A stretch of 64,000 nt of DNA from UBA6170 sp942491385. Lineage in GTDB: Bacteria; Chloroflexota; Anaerolineae; Anaerolineales; Anaerolineaceae. The translations under genes and the position numbers were made by a program. Of the stretch, positions 54,138-63,960 are shown one piece after another. The notes under the pieces are model-generated. The model saw only the letters and a list, made by a program, of their open reading frames with translations, was not told the DNA's origin and searched no databases. Location of the stretch: assembly GCA_942491385.1 (NCBI GenBank), contig CALOAF010000003.1:21978-85977 (forward strand). Reading direction: 5' to 3'. Position 1 is the stretch's first letter. Every line of letters starts with the position of its first letter.

Positions 54138-57100
54138 TTATTTATTTACCACCATTTTCCTTAGGAAACGGCCATTTTCGGTATCCAAACGCACAAAATA
54201 GGTGCCGTTTGAAAACCCGGAACAATCCATTGGCCACTCCTCTGTACCCTGCATCAGATCAATACCCTCAATCACTTTTTGGCCAAGTATATTCCAAACA
54301 GAAAGCAATCCTGCGCCCTCTAATGGCTGATCAAGGGTTATGCGAATCATACCGCTCGTTGGATTCGGCATGATATCGAATCCGGCATCCAGAATTATAT
54401 CCTGTGTACTTGTAAGATTTTCGATTACAATGGGATCGCCGGAAAACATACAACCGTTGGCATCGACGATATCGACGGAATACTCTCCGGCTGCCAGACC
54501 TGAAATATCTCCCTGGTCAGAGAAAAAGTCGCCATTAAATGACCATGTGAAAGTATAAGGAGCAACACCTCCCGTGGGGGTGATATCGATCAAGCCGTTG
54601 GAGAAACCTTCCGTTTCATTGACCAGAAGGTTGATCTCAAATCCCACAGGGTTGGGTTCCAAAACTTCGATGTTTAAAACTTCCTCACAATTATCCGCAT
54701 CCGTCACGGTCAGGTTATAAACTCCTGCAGCCAGATTGGCAACTTCTGTTCCGGTAAATCCATCCTCCCATGTAAAAGTATAATCAGGTGTACCGCTGCT
54801 GGCTGTGATACTGACGGATCCGTCGGCATCACCATTACAGGTAACATGAGTAATGGTTTCTTCGACGGCCAGGGCAGGCTTGACAGTCACTTCAAAACTA
54901 CAGATAGCCGAATTATTGCCCCCATCGGTAAAACTGTAAGCAACAACAGTCAACCCTTCCGGGAATGTTGCACCCGGAGGCAACCCAGCCGTTAAAACAG
55001 GATCAATAACGTCGGCACAATTATCATTGACAATCGGCATTGGATAATCGAGGGTAGCTTCACAAGCTGGTACAAGAATATCATCCGGGCATGTCATTTC
55101 AGGTGCTATCAGGTCGCTGATCATCACCTGGAAGGTTTCCTCTGCTTGATTTCCAGCCTGGTCGGTAACGATCAGGGAAACAGTATTGGCTCCAACATGG
55201 GTGCAATCAAACTGACTCTGGCTCAAAGTCATGGAAGCAATACCACAATTATCAAAACTGCCATTATTTACTTGCCCCAGGGAAAGGGTGGCTGTTCCTT
55301 CGTCATTCAGGAACATGTTTACATCATTGGTAAAAACCACAGGCGGTTGATCGTCAAGACTGGTAATGATGACCGTTGCGGATTCCTGACAATTATTGTC
55401 ATCTGTAACGGTAACGCTGTAATTTCCCGCCGTCAGGCTGAAAATAGGATTTACATTGGAACCATTGGACCACAAATACGTATAGGGTGCCGTTCCTCCT
55501 TCCGAACTTACAGCAATTGATCCCTGAGTAGAGCTGGGGCAGTCAACGTTGGTAACGGTTGCAAATAATTCCAAAGGTTCCGGCTGGGTGATCATTCCTC
55601 CCAATTGTTCGGAACAACCATTGCCATCGGTAAGCGTCACCTGGTACATTCCCGGCACAAGGTTTTCTATGGAATTGCCGGTTTGACCATTGGACCAGTT
55701 GGCCGTTAATGGTGCTGTACCTCCTGAAGTCAAAACACTTATAGAACCATTGCTTTCTGCAAAGCAAGATACATTTTGTATGTCCTCCAGTGTCAAGGAT
55801 AAAGCTTCCGGTTCGGTTATTTCCACACTGAGAGATTCTGTACAATTGTTGGCATCGGTAACCAGCAGGTCATAAGTACCCGGAGGCAGATTGGACAAAT
55901 CTTCTGTTGTTGCTCCATTTGACCATTCAAAATTATAGCCTGTTGTACCTCCTGAAACATCAATGGAGATACTTCCATCATCTGCCCCAAAACAGGAAAT
56001 ATCAATATCCTGATCTAATGCTACTACCAGGGGAGCAGGTTCCGTAATTAAAACATTAACAGTGGCAGTACAATTGCTCGCATCGGTAACGGTAGCTACA
56101 TAAAATCCTGCCTCAAGGCCATCTACTGCATTTCCGGTCATGCCATTGGACCATTCATAAACATAATTTCCGGTTCCACCATTAGCTGAAACCATTGCTG
56201 CACCGGTATTTGATCCGGAACAATCCACAGCAGTTGTATTTTCAACAGACAACTCGAGCAGTGGTGCCTGGGTTATTTCAGCACTTAAGAATGCTGTACA
56301 GCCACCATGGTCTGTAACGGTAACACTATAATTTCCGGCAGGTAAGGAACTGATCGTACTGGTATTGGCTCCATTGGACCACTGATAATCAAATGGAGGA
56401 GTTCCGCCAACAGGTTCAACACCTAAAACCCCGTCATCTGTTCCAAAACAGCCAAGATCAATATGTACTGTTTTTTCTACTTCCAGTAAATCAGGTTCTA
56501 CCACAATGACACTTGCATGATTGATACAACCATCTTGATCAGTAACCGTAACCGTATAAATCCCTTCGCATAAATTGGCTATCTGAGAAGTGATCGCTCC
56601 TGTATTCCATTCATAGGTATACGGAAAATCTCCACCTCCGGCCAAAGCAACCGTAGAGCCATCACACTCACCAAAACAACTGATCTGCGAAAGTGTATTG
56701 GTCACGTTAAGGCCGCAATCCGAAGCATTGACTGTTACCGTTTGAATAGAAATACATTCATTGGCGTCGGTAACGGTAACTGTATAACTGCCTATCGAAA
56801 GGTTATTTATATTGGGTGTGGTACTGTTGTTGGGATCATCCCATTGGTAAGTAAATGGCGGTGTTCCTCCAATGGGAGTGGCAAAAGCTGCACCGTCATT
56901 TTCTCCCGGCTCAGACTCGTTTGTGGCGCTGGCGCTGGCAAAAAGAATGTCCGGTTCGTAAATGGAGGCCGAAAATACCACAGAACAATCCGCTGCATCG
57001 GTAACGGTAACGCTGTAATCGCCGGGAGGCAGATCGATCAGAATGTCAAAATCCGTTGGAGCTTCAACTGACCACAGATATGTAAACGGAGCTTCACCTT

Positions 57101-57296
57101 CCGTCATATTGACAATCAGGATGCCATCATCATTGCCCCGGCAATTGACATCGTGGGTTAATAATTCTCCGGCAATTTCACATCCTCCTGAATTAAAACC
57201 AGCAGGTTCCGGAGCATAATTTGCAGCAAAAATAGGGGAGGAATAGGAAAAGAGCATAAAGCACAATGTGCTCATGAGTGTAAAAATCAGTCTCAT
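54138..57296 (-). CDS. SprB-repeat surface protein with T9SS tail (1052 residues)
   Basis: Signal peptide (RLIFTLMSTLCFMLFSYSSPIFA) then about ten SprB-like repeats. Each has a C-x-G-x-x-DG start, G-G-T-P-P-F-T-Y-x-W-SNG core, L-x-x-G-x-Y-x-V-T-V-T-D and a final C; the third is LSQISCFGECDGSTVALAGG. A HYR-like beta domain with IAPEMTCPDDI sits between repeats 8 and 9. A type A sorting domain (FDIMPNPTSGMIRI to RKMVVNK) follows. SprB is the large gliding adhesin of Flavobacterium johnsoniae; repeats like these are found in many surface proteins, so adhesion is likely but gliding is not shown here. No close operon partner on this strand. Confidence 0.9.
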   Translation of the reverse strand: MRLIFTLMSTLCFMLFSYSSPIFAANYAPEPAGFNSGGCEIAGELLTHDVNCRGNDDGILIVNMTEGEAPFTYLWSVEAPTDFDILIDLPPGDYSVTVTDAADCSVVFSASIYEPDILFASASATNESEPGENDGAAFATPIGGTPPFTYQWDDPNNSTTPNINNLSIGSYTVTVTDANECISIQTVTVNASDCGLNVTNTLSQISCFGECDGSTVALAGGGDFPYTYEWNTGAITSQIANLCEGIYTVTVTDQDGCINHASVIVVEPDLLEVEKTVHIDLGCFGTDDGVLGVEPVGGTPPFDYQWSNGANTSTISSLPAGNYSVTVTDHGGCTAFLSAEITQAPLLELSVENTTAVDCSGSNTGAAMVSANGGTGNYVYEWSNGMTGNAVDGLEAGFYVATVTDASNCTATVNVLITEPAPLVVALDQDIDISCFGADDGSISIDVSGGTTGYNFEWSNGATTEDLSNLPPGTYDLLVTDANNCTESLSVEITEPEALSLTLEDIQNVSCFAESNGSISVLTSGGTAPLTANWSNGQTGNSIENLVPGMYQVTLTDGNGCSEQLGGMITQPEPLELFATVTNVDCPSSTQGSIAVSSEGGTAPYTYLWSNGSNVNPIFSLTAGNYSVTVTDDNNCQESATVIITSLDDQPPVVFTNDVNMFLNDEGTATLSLGQVNNGSFDNCGIASMTLSQSQFDCTHVGANTVSLIVTDQAGNQAEETFQVMISDLIAPEMTCPDDILVPACEATLDYPMPIVNDNCADVIDPVLTAGLPPGATFPEGLTVVAYSFTDGGNNSAICSFEVTVKPALAVEETITHVTCNGDADGSVSITASSGTPDYTFTWEDGFTGTEVANLAAGVYNLTVTDADNCEEVLNIEVLEPNPVGFEINLLVNETEGFSNGLIDITPTGGVAPYTFTWSFNGDFFSDQGDISGLAAGEYSVDIVDANGCMFSGDPIVIENLTSTQDIILDAGFDIMPNPTSGMIRITLDQPLEGAGLLSVWNILGQKVIEGIDLMQGTEEWPMDCSGFSNGTYFVRLDTENGRFLRKMVVNK

Positions 57297-57634
57297 AGGA
57301 TAGTTGTTAATCGGTTTATAAAAATAGGTTGACTTATTATCTTTTTGTATAGTTCCAAATTAAGGGGTCAATCTACTCAATTATCAGGCAAAATGCAAAC
57401 AAAACGGTTACAAGTTGCGGGTTTGAGGAGAAGGGAAAGTTGAATGCCGTGAAATCCCACCTATGAAATTCCGGGAGAGTCCTAAAGGGGTTCCTGATGT
57501 GCCTTGAGAAAACCCTGCGATCATGGCGATAAAAATAAGGGAAGGTAATTTGTCTTAAGTCTGAGGGCTTGCCAATTAAACGAAAGACTGCTGAGTTTAA
57601 CTTATATTTACCGATAAAAACAGCATAAATAAAA
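57297..57634. other. Divergent promoter region
   Basis: About 338 bases between two divergent genes, the SprB-repeat gene (minus) and the TlpA-like gene (plus). No gene is supported; antisense frames here have no coding look. I could not locate the -7 boxes with confidence. Confidence 0.4.
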
Positions 57635-58180
57635 ATGAAGAAAAAAGGGAGCATCGTTTTTGGCATCTTACTGGCAGGTGCAGCCATTTGGTTCATTCCG
57701 ACAATAGGCTGCAGGCAATCAGAGCTCATCAACGGAAAACCAGCTATAGATTTCAAGGCTGAACTTCTGGACGGAAAGACCTTGCAATTATCAGATTTCA
57801 GGGGAAAATACGTGCTGATTGATTTCTGGGCAAGCTGGTGCAGGCCATGCCGGAAAAATAATCCGAAACTTGTTAAACTTTATGAACAAATGTCCGTTGC
57901 TGAATTTAAAGATGCCAACGGTTTTGAAATAATCAGTATTGCCGTAAAAGATAAAGATCATACGCTGGAAGCAGCTATAAAGAAGGATGCATTAATTTGG
58001 CCAAACCATGTGATGGATTCACCAATGCAGCAAGGATTTGACAATGGTCAAATAGCTGAAAAATACGATGTGCAGGAGATCCCTTCCACCTTTTTGATCG
58101 ATCCGAATGGTATAATTATCGGCGTTGATCTCTCGGTAAAGAAAATTGAATTCTTACTGCTTGAAAAGCTTAATAACTGA
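57635..58180 (+). CDS. TlpA/ResA-like thioredoxin-fold lipoprotein or membrane-anchored protein
   Basis: A 181-residue thiol-disulfide protein. The signal segment (GSIVFGILLAGAAIWFIPTIGC) ends near a Cys at 26 that may be lipidated, although the residue three before it is Thr. The thioredoxin fold carries LIDFWASWCRPCRKNNP with CRPC at 69-72, and the cis-Pro region EIPSTFLIDPNG. It should reduce or exchange disulfides in the periplasm, possibly of cytochrome c apoproteins or of cysteine-rich surface proteins. It stands between two SprB-repeat genes but is not in an operon with them by strand or distance. Confidence 0.9.
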   Translation: MKKKGSIVFGILLAGAAIWFIPTIGCRQSELINGKPAIDFKAELLDGKTLQLSDFRGKYVLIDFWASWCRPCRKNNPKLVKLYEQMSVAEFKDANGFEIISIAVKDKDHTLEAAIKKDALIWPNHVMDSPMQQGFDNGQIAEKYDVQEIPSTFLIDPNGIIIGVDLSVKKIEFLLLEKLNN

Positions 58181-58441
58181 TATTCTGTAAAAAAATACAG
58201 GATATTGTCTTCAGAAAGGCCAACTGCCCCGTGATCTGCATCAAATAAAAGGACTTTAAAACGTTCTTAACATAAAATGTCCAACAGATTTAAGAAATTA
58301 AGGGTCTATAATAAATGAACAGATATCAGCCTGTGCGGATAATAACATTTTGCCTGCTGGATGAACATACCCTAAAAAAACATTTGACCAATTATACCTT
58401 TTAAACCACCGACACCAATTGAACCACTTGAACAAAAAAAT

Positions 58442-61400
58442 ATGAAGGCTATGCGTTATAACTACATTTTATTTCTTGCAATATTTTTATACTCTCCCCT
58501 CTTTTCCTTTGCTCAACCAGCTAACGATGAGTGTATTGACGCTATTGTCATTCCGGATGTAAATGCCTGGTGTTCGGAGGTCGCTGAATTCAATAATTTC
58601 GACGCGACGATTTCTCCGGAAGCAAGCCCGGGCTGTTTTCCCAACAACCAGGATAATAATGACGTTTGGTTTGCCTTTACCGCTATTGCCACCACGGTCA
58701 ATGTCAGTGTGATAGGTATGGTTCCCAATAACCCGGGAGGGAATCAGCAGAACCCTCAATTTGCCGTATATGGTGGTCCGTGTGATAACCTCGTCGAACT
58801 CGGTTGTGCTTCAGATGCCTTTAATGTGGATCAGGTGAGTCTTTTTGCAGGTCCTTTGAATATTGGGGAGACCTATTACATTCGCGTAAGTGCCCGATTC
58901 GGATTTACCGGTACTTTCCAGTTGTGTGTCAACAATTTCAATGAAGTGCCTTCGGCTTCAGGCGACTGTGATCCCGGCGTAATTCTATGTGACAAATCTC
59001 CTTTTTCGGTTGGTTTTCTCAATGGCGTTGGTAATGATCCCAACGAAATTAATGATGTAAGTTGTAATACTCCCACCTGCCAGATCACCGAGTCCGGTTC
59101 CACCTGGTACAAATGGACCTGTGATGATTCCGGCACACTATCCTTTACCATCACCCCTTTGAACCCTACGGATGATATTGATTTTGTGGTTTACGAATTA
59201 CCCAACGGGATAGATGACTGTACCGGGAAAATCGATCTCCGTTGTATGGCATCGGGAGAAAACGTGGGTACTCCCCTGGCCGAATGGATTGCCTGTACCG
59301 GCGCAACCGGATTACTGGAAGGAGACCCCGACCAGAGTGAAACCTGTGGATGTCAGCCGGGCGATAACAATTTTGCAGATGCCATCAATATGGTTTCCGG
59401 CAGGAGTTATGCCCTGGTGATCAATAATTTCAGCCAGTCCGGGTCTGGTTTTTCTATCGAATTTGGTGGTACCGGAACTTTCCTCGGACCAGAGGTGGCC
59501 TTCAACCATACCCCCGAGGAGGTTTGTATCGGAGAACCCGTTACCTATACCGATGATTCCTTCTTTGCCGGAGGGCTGGAAGAATGGACCTGGACTTTTG
59601 GCCCGACAGCCACACCACAATCAGCCACCGGCCCGGGACCTCACAATGTAGTTTACAACAGACCGGGCATTAAATCGGTTGTACTGACCGTGAAAAGTGC
59701 CCAGGGATGTTTAAAAACGATTGTTCAGAATAGTGTCAATGTCATTTGTTGTGATGATCACTTCAGTTTGACAGGTATAGTTGTAGATGAAACCTGCCCG
59801 AACGACGCAACAGGAGCCATTGACTTTAATGCTAATAGCGGTTATGGTCCCTACGGTTATTCCTGGAGTAATGGGGAAACTACAGAAGACCTGACCAACC
59901 TGGAGCAGGGAACTTATTTTGTGACCGTAGTAGATGAAGCTACCTGTGAGGTGGTCACCAGCTTTGATGTTGGCGGGCCACCAGTATGGGAAGTCGACAC
60001 CCTGATCACCATGCCAACGTGTAACGGAGGTTCAGATGGTGCAGTGGAACTCCTGGTCAACGGAGCGACGCCCCCGTATCAATACAATTGGGAGAACACA
60101 GGCTTTACTGCTGACAATACCTATAACAATCTGGTTAATGGCATTTATGAGGTGACCATTCAGGACGATAATGATTGTGAAATTGAGTTATCGATCGTTG
60201 TAAACGAACTCATACTGGAACTGGATCCCGGTATTCAAACCATTACCGACCCTTCCTGCACGGGTTTTTCAGACGGTTCGATTGTGGTAGCCATTGCCAA
60301 TGGCTTACCGGCTTACCAATACGACTTTAATGACGGGAACGGTTATGTTAATGTAAACACCATGACTGGCTTGGCGGCGGGCACTTATTTTGTCGATGTG
60401 CTGGATGCCAATTTATGTATGGGAAATTTTGAATTGGTTCTTCAGGACCCGCCGCAACTTACGCTGGATTTTGATATTATGGATGTCAGTTGTTTTGGAG
60501 AGAGTGATGGTAGTGTAAACTCAATCGTTACCGGAGGTACCGGTGATTACAGCTACCTTTGGCAGGGAGGAGCAACTTCAACCGGGATCAATGATCTGCC
60601 GGCTGGTACTTATCCGTTAACAGTGACTGACGAAAATGATTGTGTTATTTCAGATGTTGCCGTGGTGATTCAACCGCCGTTTTTGGAAATAACGCCCACA
60701 GAAGTCATCGATAATATTTGCTTTGGTTTTAGCGAGGGACAAATAAGTGTTACCGGAATTGGTGGAATGCCTCCGTTTGAATATAGTCTGGACGGCGAAA
60801 CTTTCCAGATAGATTCCGTATTTACAGGATTACCTGCCGGAGATTACATCGCCACAGTACTTGATGCCAATGGCTGTGACGCCACAATAGATGTAACCGT
60901 TACAGAACCACCGGAATTGATCGTCGAGGCAGGTCCGGATCAATTCATTGAACTTGGATTTAATACTACAGCACAGGCTATTCCCAATTTCACGCCGGTA
61001 ACCTATGCATGGGCCCCCTTAGATTTCCTGTCCTGCCTGAACAATGATTGCTCAAACGTATTTCTCAACCCGGTGAATACTACCACCTATCTGGTGACCA
61101 TCACCGATCAGGACGGATGTATTGCCATTGATGACCTGACTATTCATGTGATCAAAAACAGACCGGTCTATATCCCGAATGTATTTTCCCCAAACGGAGA
61201 TGGTGTCAATGATGGATTTACCTTGTACACCGGACCCGCAGTTGCAGAGATCCACCGATTGCTCATTTTTGATCGTTGGGGGGAACTGGTTTTTGAAGGA
61301 AAGAATTTCGCTCCCAATAACGAAGCTTTAGGGTGGGATGGCATATTCCTTGGGGAACCTGTCAATTCCGGAGTTTTCACCTATTTGGCGGATGTGGCTT

Positions 61401-61453
61401 TTATAGATGGGGAGATTGTGCAGTTTAAGGGGGATGTTTCTGTCGTCCGCTAA
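58442..61453 (+). CDS. SprB-repeat protein with gliding-motility-associated (type B) C-terminal domain
   Basis: A 1003-residue secreted protein. Signal peptide (about 1-26, ending FSFAQ) and a large N-terminal beta region (PANDECIDAIVIPD to FSIEFGGTGTFLG) with many Cys. A PKD-like domain near residue 350 (EVCIGEPVTYTDDSFFAGGLE), then about five SprB repeats (e.g. VDETCPNDATGAIDFN, ISVTGIGGMPPFEY). The last 100 residues are the gliding motility-associated/CHU_C domain (IPNVFSPNGDGVNDGF to GDVSVVR), a T9SS type B signal that usually goes with cell-surface attachment by a PorP/SprF-like partner. No PorP/SprF gene is in the window. Monocistronic by context. Confidence 0.92.
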   Translation: MKAMRYNYILFLAIFLYSPLFSFAQPANDECIDAIVIPDVNAWCSEVAEFNNFDATISPEASPGCFPNNQDNNDVWFAFTAIATTVNVSVIGMVPNNPGGNQQNPQFAVYGGPCDNLVELGCASDAFNVDQVSLFAGPLNIGETYYIRVSARFGFTGTFQLCVNNFNEVPSASGDCDPGVILCDKSPFSVGFLNGVGNDPNEINDVSCNTPTCQITESGSTWYKWTCDDSGTLSFTITPLNPTDDIDFVVYELPNGIDDCTGKIDLRCMASGENVGTPLAEWIACTGATGLLEGDPDQSETCGCQPGDNNFADAINMVSGRSYALVINNFSQSGSGFSIEFGGTGTFLGPEVAFNHTPEEVCIGEPVTYTDDSFFAGGLEEWTWTFGPTATPQSATGPGPHNVVYNRPGIKSVVLTVKSAQGCLKTIVQNSVNVICCDDHFSLTGIVVDETCPNDATGAIDFNANSGYGPYGYSWSNGETTEDLTNLEQGTYFVTVVDEATCEVVTSFDVGGPPVWEVDTLITMPTCNGGSDGAVELLVNGATPPYQYNWENTGFTADNTYNNLVNGIYEVTIQDDNDCEIELSIVVNELILELDPGIQTITDPSCTGFSDGSIVVAIANGLPAYQYDFNDGNGYVNVNTMTGLAAGTYFVDVLDANLCMGNFELVLQDPPQLTLDFDIMDVSCFGESDGSVNSIVTGGTGDYSYLWQGGATSTGINDLPAGTYPLTVTDENDCVISDVAVVIQPPFLEITPTEVIDNICFGFSEGQISVTGIGGMPPFEYSLDGETFQIDSVFTGLPAGDYIATVLDANGCDATIDVTVTEPPELIVEAGPDQFIELGFNTTAQAIPNFTPVTYAWAPLDFLSCLNNDCSNVFLNPVNTTTYLVTITDQDGCIAIDDLTIHVIKNRPVYIPNVFSPNGDGVNDGFTLYTGPAVAEIHRLLIFDRWGELVFEGKNFAPNNEALGWDGIFLGEPVNSGVFTYLADVAFIDGEIVQFKGDVSVVR

Positions 61454-61462
61454 CCCTGTACC

Positions 61463-61480
61463 GGCGGAATTTATTCCGCC
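61463..61480 (+). terminator. Perfect palindrome after the type B gene
   Basis: GGCGGAAT-TT-ATTCCGCC starts 10 bases past the stop. There is no T-run, so termination is only probable. Its core relates to the ends of the element at 61704-62008. Confidence 0.45.
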
Positions 61481-61614
61481 AGTTCCGGAACCAATGGATT
61501 TTGCGAGTATATTAATCTAAGTATGAAAAAAATATTTTTATATTTTGTTTATGGAGCCTACTCGTTTGTTAAAAACGAAAGAGATGAAATGGGTGATATA
61601 ATTCAAAGTGCCGC

Positions 61615-61635
61615 TTTTTTTTTTTTTTTTTTTTT
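61615..61635. repeat. 21-T homopolymer
   Basis: An uninterrupted run of 21 T in a gene-free stretch (61454-62009). Such runs are slippage-prone and also prone to sequencing error. Confidence 0.8.
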
Positions 61636-61703
61636 GAATTTTATGTCCAATATTCTTTTCATTGTAAGTATTTTTTTAGAGAATACCTTAACTCCATCAT
61701 TTT

Positions 61704-62008
61704 CCGTACCGCCGAATTCATTCCACCTGTTTAGAAAAACTATTGCTCTGTAAATTTTCAAAAAAATGATAGATGAAGGAAATTGGTAACAGATCATTGA
61801 GCCTGCATTTGTCGGCAGACAAGCACAACGCGATTGAGCTTTCTATGAGATGAAAAACAAGTCCCAAAACCTCTTTTTTTATCAAACTTTAACTTGCAAA
61901 CTTAAATGTATTTCACCCGGAAACCGGCTCACTGATCAATCCACTTCTTTCATTGCTCAGCGATCCTGATCGTTTTTCTGTATAGGTGGAATGAATTCGG
62001 TGGGACGG
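61704..62008. repeat. Approx. 305-bp element with 39-bp imperfect inverted ends
   Basis: 61704-61742 and 61970-62008 are inverted copies matching at about 33 of 39 positions, with the core AGGTGGAATGAATTCGG perfectly conserved. The inner 227 bp have no gene. The related palindrome at 61463-61480 suggests a repeat family. It could be a MITE-like mobile remnant; no target-site duplication was found. Confidence 0.6.
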
Positions 62009-62009
62009 G

Positions 62010-63311
62010 TTAGCGTAACTCAACACCTTTCCGCCAGAAGAAAAGGTGTTGAATGCCGCCTCTGGCTACCATAAACAACAAGAGCGCCAACCACATAGCG
62101 TGATTATTATCCCACAATTCTTTAAAAGTAAAATGAACTGCCAGGTAAACGACAAAGGCCAGCAACATGGTATTTCTCATGGCTTTGGAAGCAGTTAACC
62201 CTATGTAAACGCCATCCCATATGTAGCAGGCTGCACTAAACAGCGGAAAAACAGCCATCCAAAGCAGGAAGGGCGTAGCCGCAATGATCACATTTTCCTG
62301 GTTGGTAAATAATCTCAAAATTTCATCTCCGAACATCCAGTATGCCAGGCTGAACAAGGCAGCCATAGCCATTCCCCAGACAAAAGACAACCTTATTGAT
62401 TTTTTGAGCAATGTCGGATCACCTATCCCTTTATATTTCCCAACAAGGCTTTCCGAAGCAAATGCAAATCCATCCACGCCATAAGACATCCAGTTAATGT
62501 AATTCAGCAGAATGACATTCACAGCCAAAACCATCTCTCCCCCACTGGAGGACTGGCTATAAAAGAATCCGAAAACAAAAGTGAGGAAAAAAGTACGGAT
62601 GAATATATCGCTATTAATTTTCAGAAAGGCACTAAAGGCTTCTTTCTTCAGTAGAACTGCACGTTCTATGTGTTGCAGCAAATGGTTGTATTTGTAAAAA
62701 AACAGCCCCAATGCCAGTAATACCCCAGTATATTGAGCAATCACCGTTCCCCAGGCAACGCCTGCAGCTTCCATACCCCATTGCATAACAAAGAAATAGC
62801 TGAACACCATATTGACAACATTGACAACTATGGTAATTATCAGTGGATAGACGGCATTTTGCATACCGAAAAACCATCCCATAAAGGCATAAGAGGCAAT
62901 GGTTGCAGGTGCTGCCCAGATGCGGATGTAAAAGTACTCTTCCACAATGGGTCGCTGCTCTGCAGAAATATTCATCAAGAAAATGGAAGCCTCCGCGATG
63001 GGAAACTGGAATGTCAGGATTAAGATCGCGACCACAACAGCTACAACATTGGCCCGGCCGAAGGTTTCAATAATAGATTTATGGTCTTGTCTTCCGAAGG
63101 CCTGTGCGGTAATACCTGTTGTTCCCATTCTGAGGAAACCAAAATTCCAGTAAATAAAATTGAAGATCATGGCACCGATACCTACTGCGCCGATGTGCAA
63201 TTCGGTCAATCGGCCCATCAATGCCGTATCAAAAGAGCTCAACAAGGGTACGGAAAGGTTGCTGAGAATATTCGGAACGGCCAGTCTAAGGATTTCCTTA
63301 TTCATATGCAA
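62010..63311 (-). CDS. MATE-family efflux transporter
   Basis: A 433-residue inner-membrane multidrug/toxin exporter driven by H+ or Na+. Twelve hydrophobic segments fill the protein, with MATE hallmarks near the start (LAVPNILSNLSVPLLSSFDTALMGRL and GITAQAFGRQD). It belongs to the DinF/Norm-like group by general look. It starts at ATG 63311 (MHMNKEIL); ATG 63305 is equally possible. The small membrane protein gene at 63331 is upstream, 19 bp away, so the two are probably co-transcribed. Confidence 0.9.
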   Translation of the reverse strand: MHMNKEILRLAVPNILSNLSVPLLSSFDTALMGRLTELHIGAVGIGAMIFNFIYWNFGFLRMGTTGITAQAFGRQDHKSIIETFGRANVVAVVVAILILTFQFPIAEASIFLMNISAEQRPIVEEYFYIRIWAAPATIASYAFMGWFFGMQNAVYPLIITIVVNVVNMVFSYFFVMQWGMEAAGVAWGTVIAQYTGVLLALGLFFYKYNHLLQHIERAVLLKKEAFSAFLKINSDIFIRTFFLTFVFGFFYSQSSSGGEMVLAVNVILLNYINWMSYGVDGFAFASESLVGKYKGIGDPTLLKKSIRLSFVWGMAMAALFSLAYWMFGDEILRLFTNQENVIIAATPFLLWMAVFPLFSAACYIWDGVYIGLTASKAMRNTMLLAFVVYLAVHFTFKELWDNNHAMWLALLLFMVARGGIQHLFFWRKGVELR

Positions 63312-63330
63312 AGCATTGATTTAAAAGACA

Positions 63331-63801
63331 TTATACTGTCTTCGAATTCCGATATCGGAAAACGGAAACCAACATTCTTATACCGAAAAGAACACCACTT
63401 ACAATTGCTGCTGTACCCAACAACAAAATTTCAGTGCGGATGTATTTTTCTATTCCTTCCTGTTGTTCGTAGGGTAATGATCCCAGGTCTTTGATCAATC
63501 GACCATCGTTGATATAATTTTGGAAGAAATTAACCTGATCGATGAGTAAAAATACGACAGGGATGGCAATGAAAAACAAAGCAATTTTAAGGTATTGTCT
63601 GGGGCCAAGGAAGGAGTATCTCAGGAAAAAAATATGCCTGGTAAAAACGACAAAACAGACTGCGAACAAAACATTATGCCAGAGGTATGGGAAATCAGGA
63701 AGTCTTAGAAGTATGGGAAATACGACTGCAGCGGCAAAGATTGCGGCAATAAGCCACCAAAAGAATTCAATTTTTAGCAATAAAGCACGCTTATCTTCCA
63801 T
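63331..63801 (-). CDS. Small four-helix membrane protein of unknown function
   Basis: A 156-residue inner-membrane protein. Four hydrophobic helices (about 11-30, 40-58, 70-90 and 128-148) are separated by short basic or acidic loops; the longest, about 90-125, is probably extracytoplasmic (QVNFFQNYINDGRLIKDLGS). I recognise no family. It is 19 bp upstream of the MATE gene and may be co-transcribed with it. Confidence 0.75.
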   Translation of the reverse strand: MEDKRALLLKIEFFWWLIAAIFAAAVVFPILLRLPDFPYLWHNVLFAVCFVVFTRHIFFLRYSFLGPRQYLKIALFFIAIPVVFLLIDQVNFFQNYINDGRLIKDLGSLPYEQQEGIEKYIRTEILLLGTAAIVSGVLFGIRMLVSVFRYRNSKTV

Positions 63802-63854
63802 TGGAGCAGTGATTTTGAGATGCTTTTTATAATTCTCCGGCTAAAGGGATTATG

Positions 63855-63960
63855 ATATTCAATCCCATTCGGGGTTGGAGAGATTTTTCTTTTTCGTCAA
63901 TAGATTACATCCATTGTGCCAGGCCAGCAAGGTATCCCAACCCCGACAGAGGTTGAATAT
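63855..63960. repeat. Inverted repeat of the TTCAATCCC/GGGTTGAATA type
   Basis: 63855-63878 and 63937-63960 are inverted copies that match at about 20 of 24 bases (for example CAATCCC and its partner, CCAACCCCGA). Each arm is itself partly palindromic (CAATCCC with GGGGTTG). The surrounding 200 bases contain no gene. Bacteroidota genomes often carry scattered repeats with such arms; I could not test whether others exist outside this window. Confidence 0.6.

Noticed and set aside
57373..57756. 127-residue ORF against the TlpA-like gene
   Set aside because: It overlaps the start of a clear thioredoxin gene on the other strand and has no family.
58315..58404. About 30-residue ORF ahead of the type B gene
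   Set aside because: Short, no ribosome binding site, no hydrophobic or conserved look.
61523..61753. 76-residue ORF across the 21-T run
   Set aside because: It includes a stretch of Phe from the homopolymer and nothing else recognisable.
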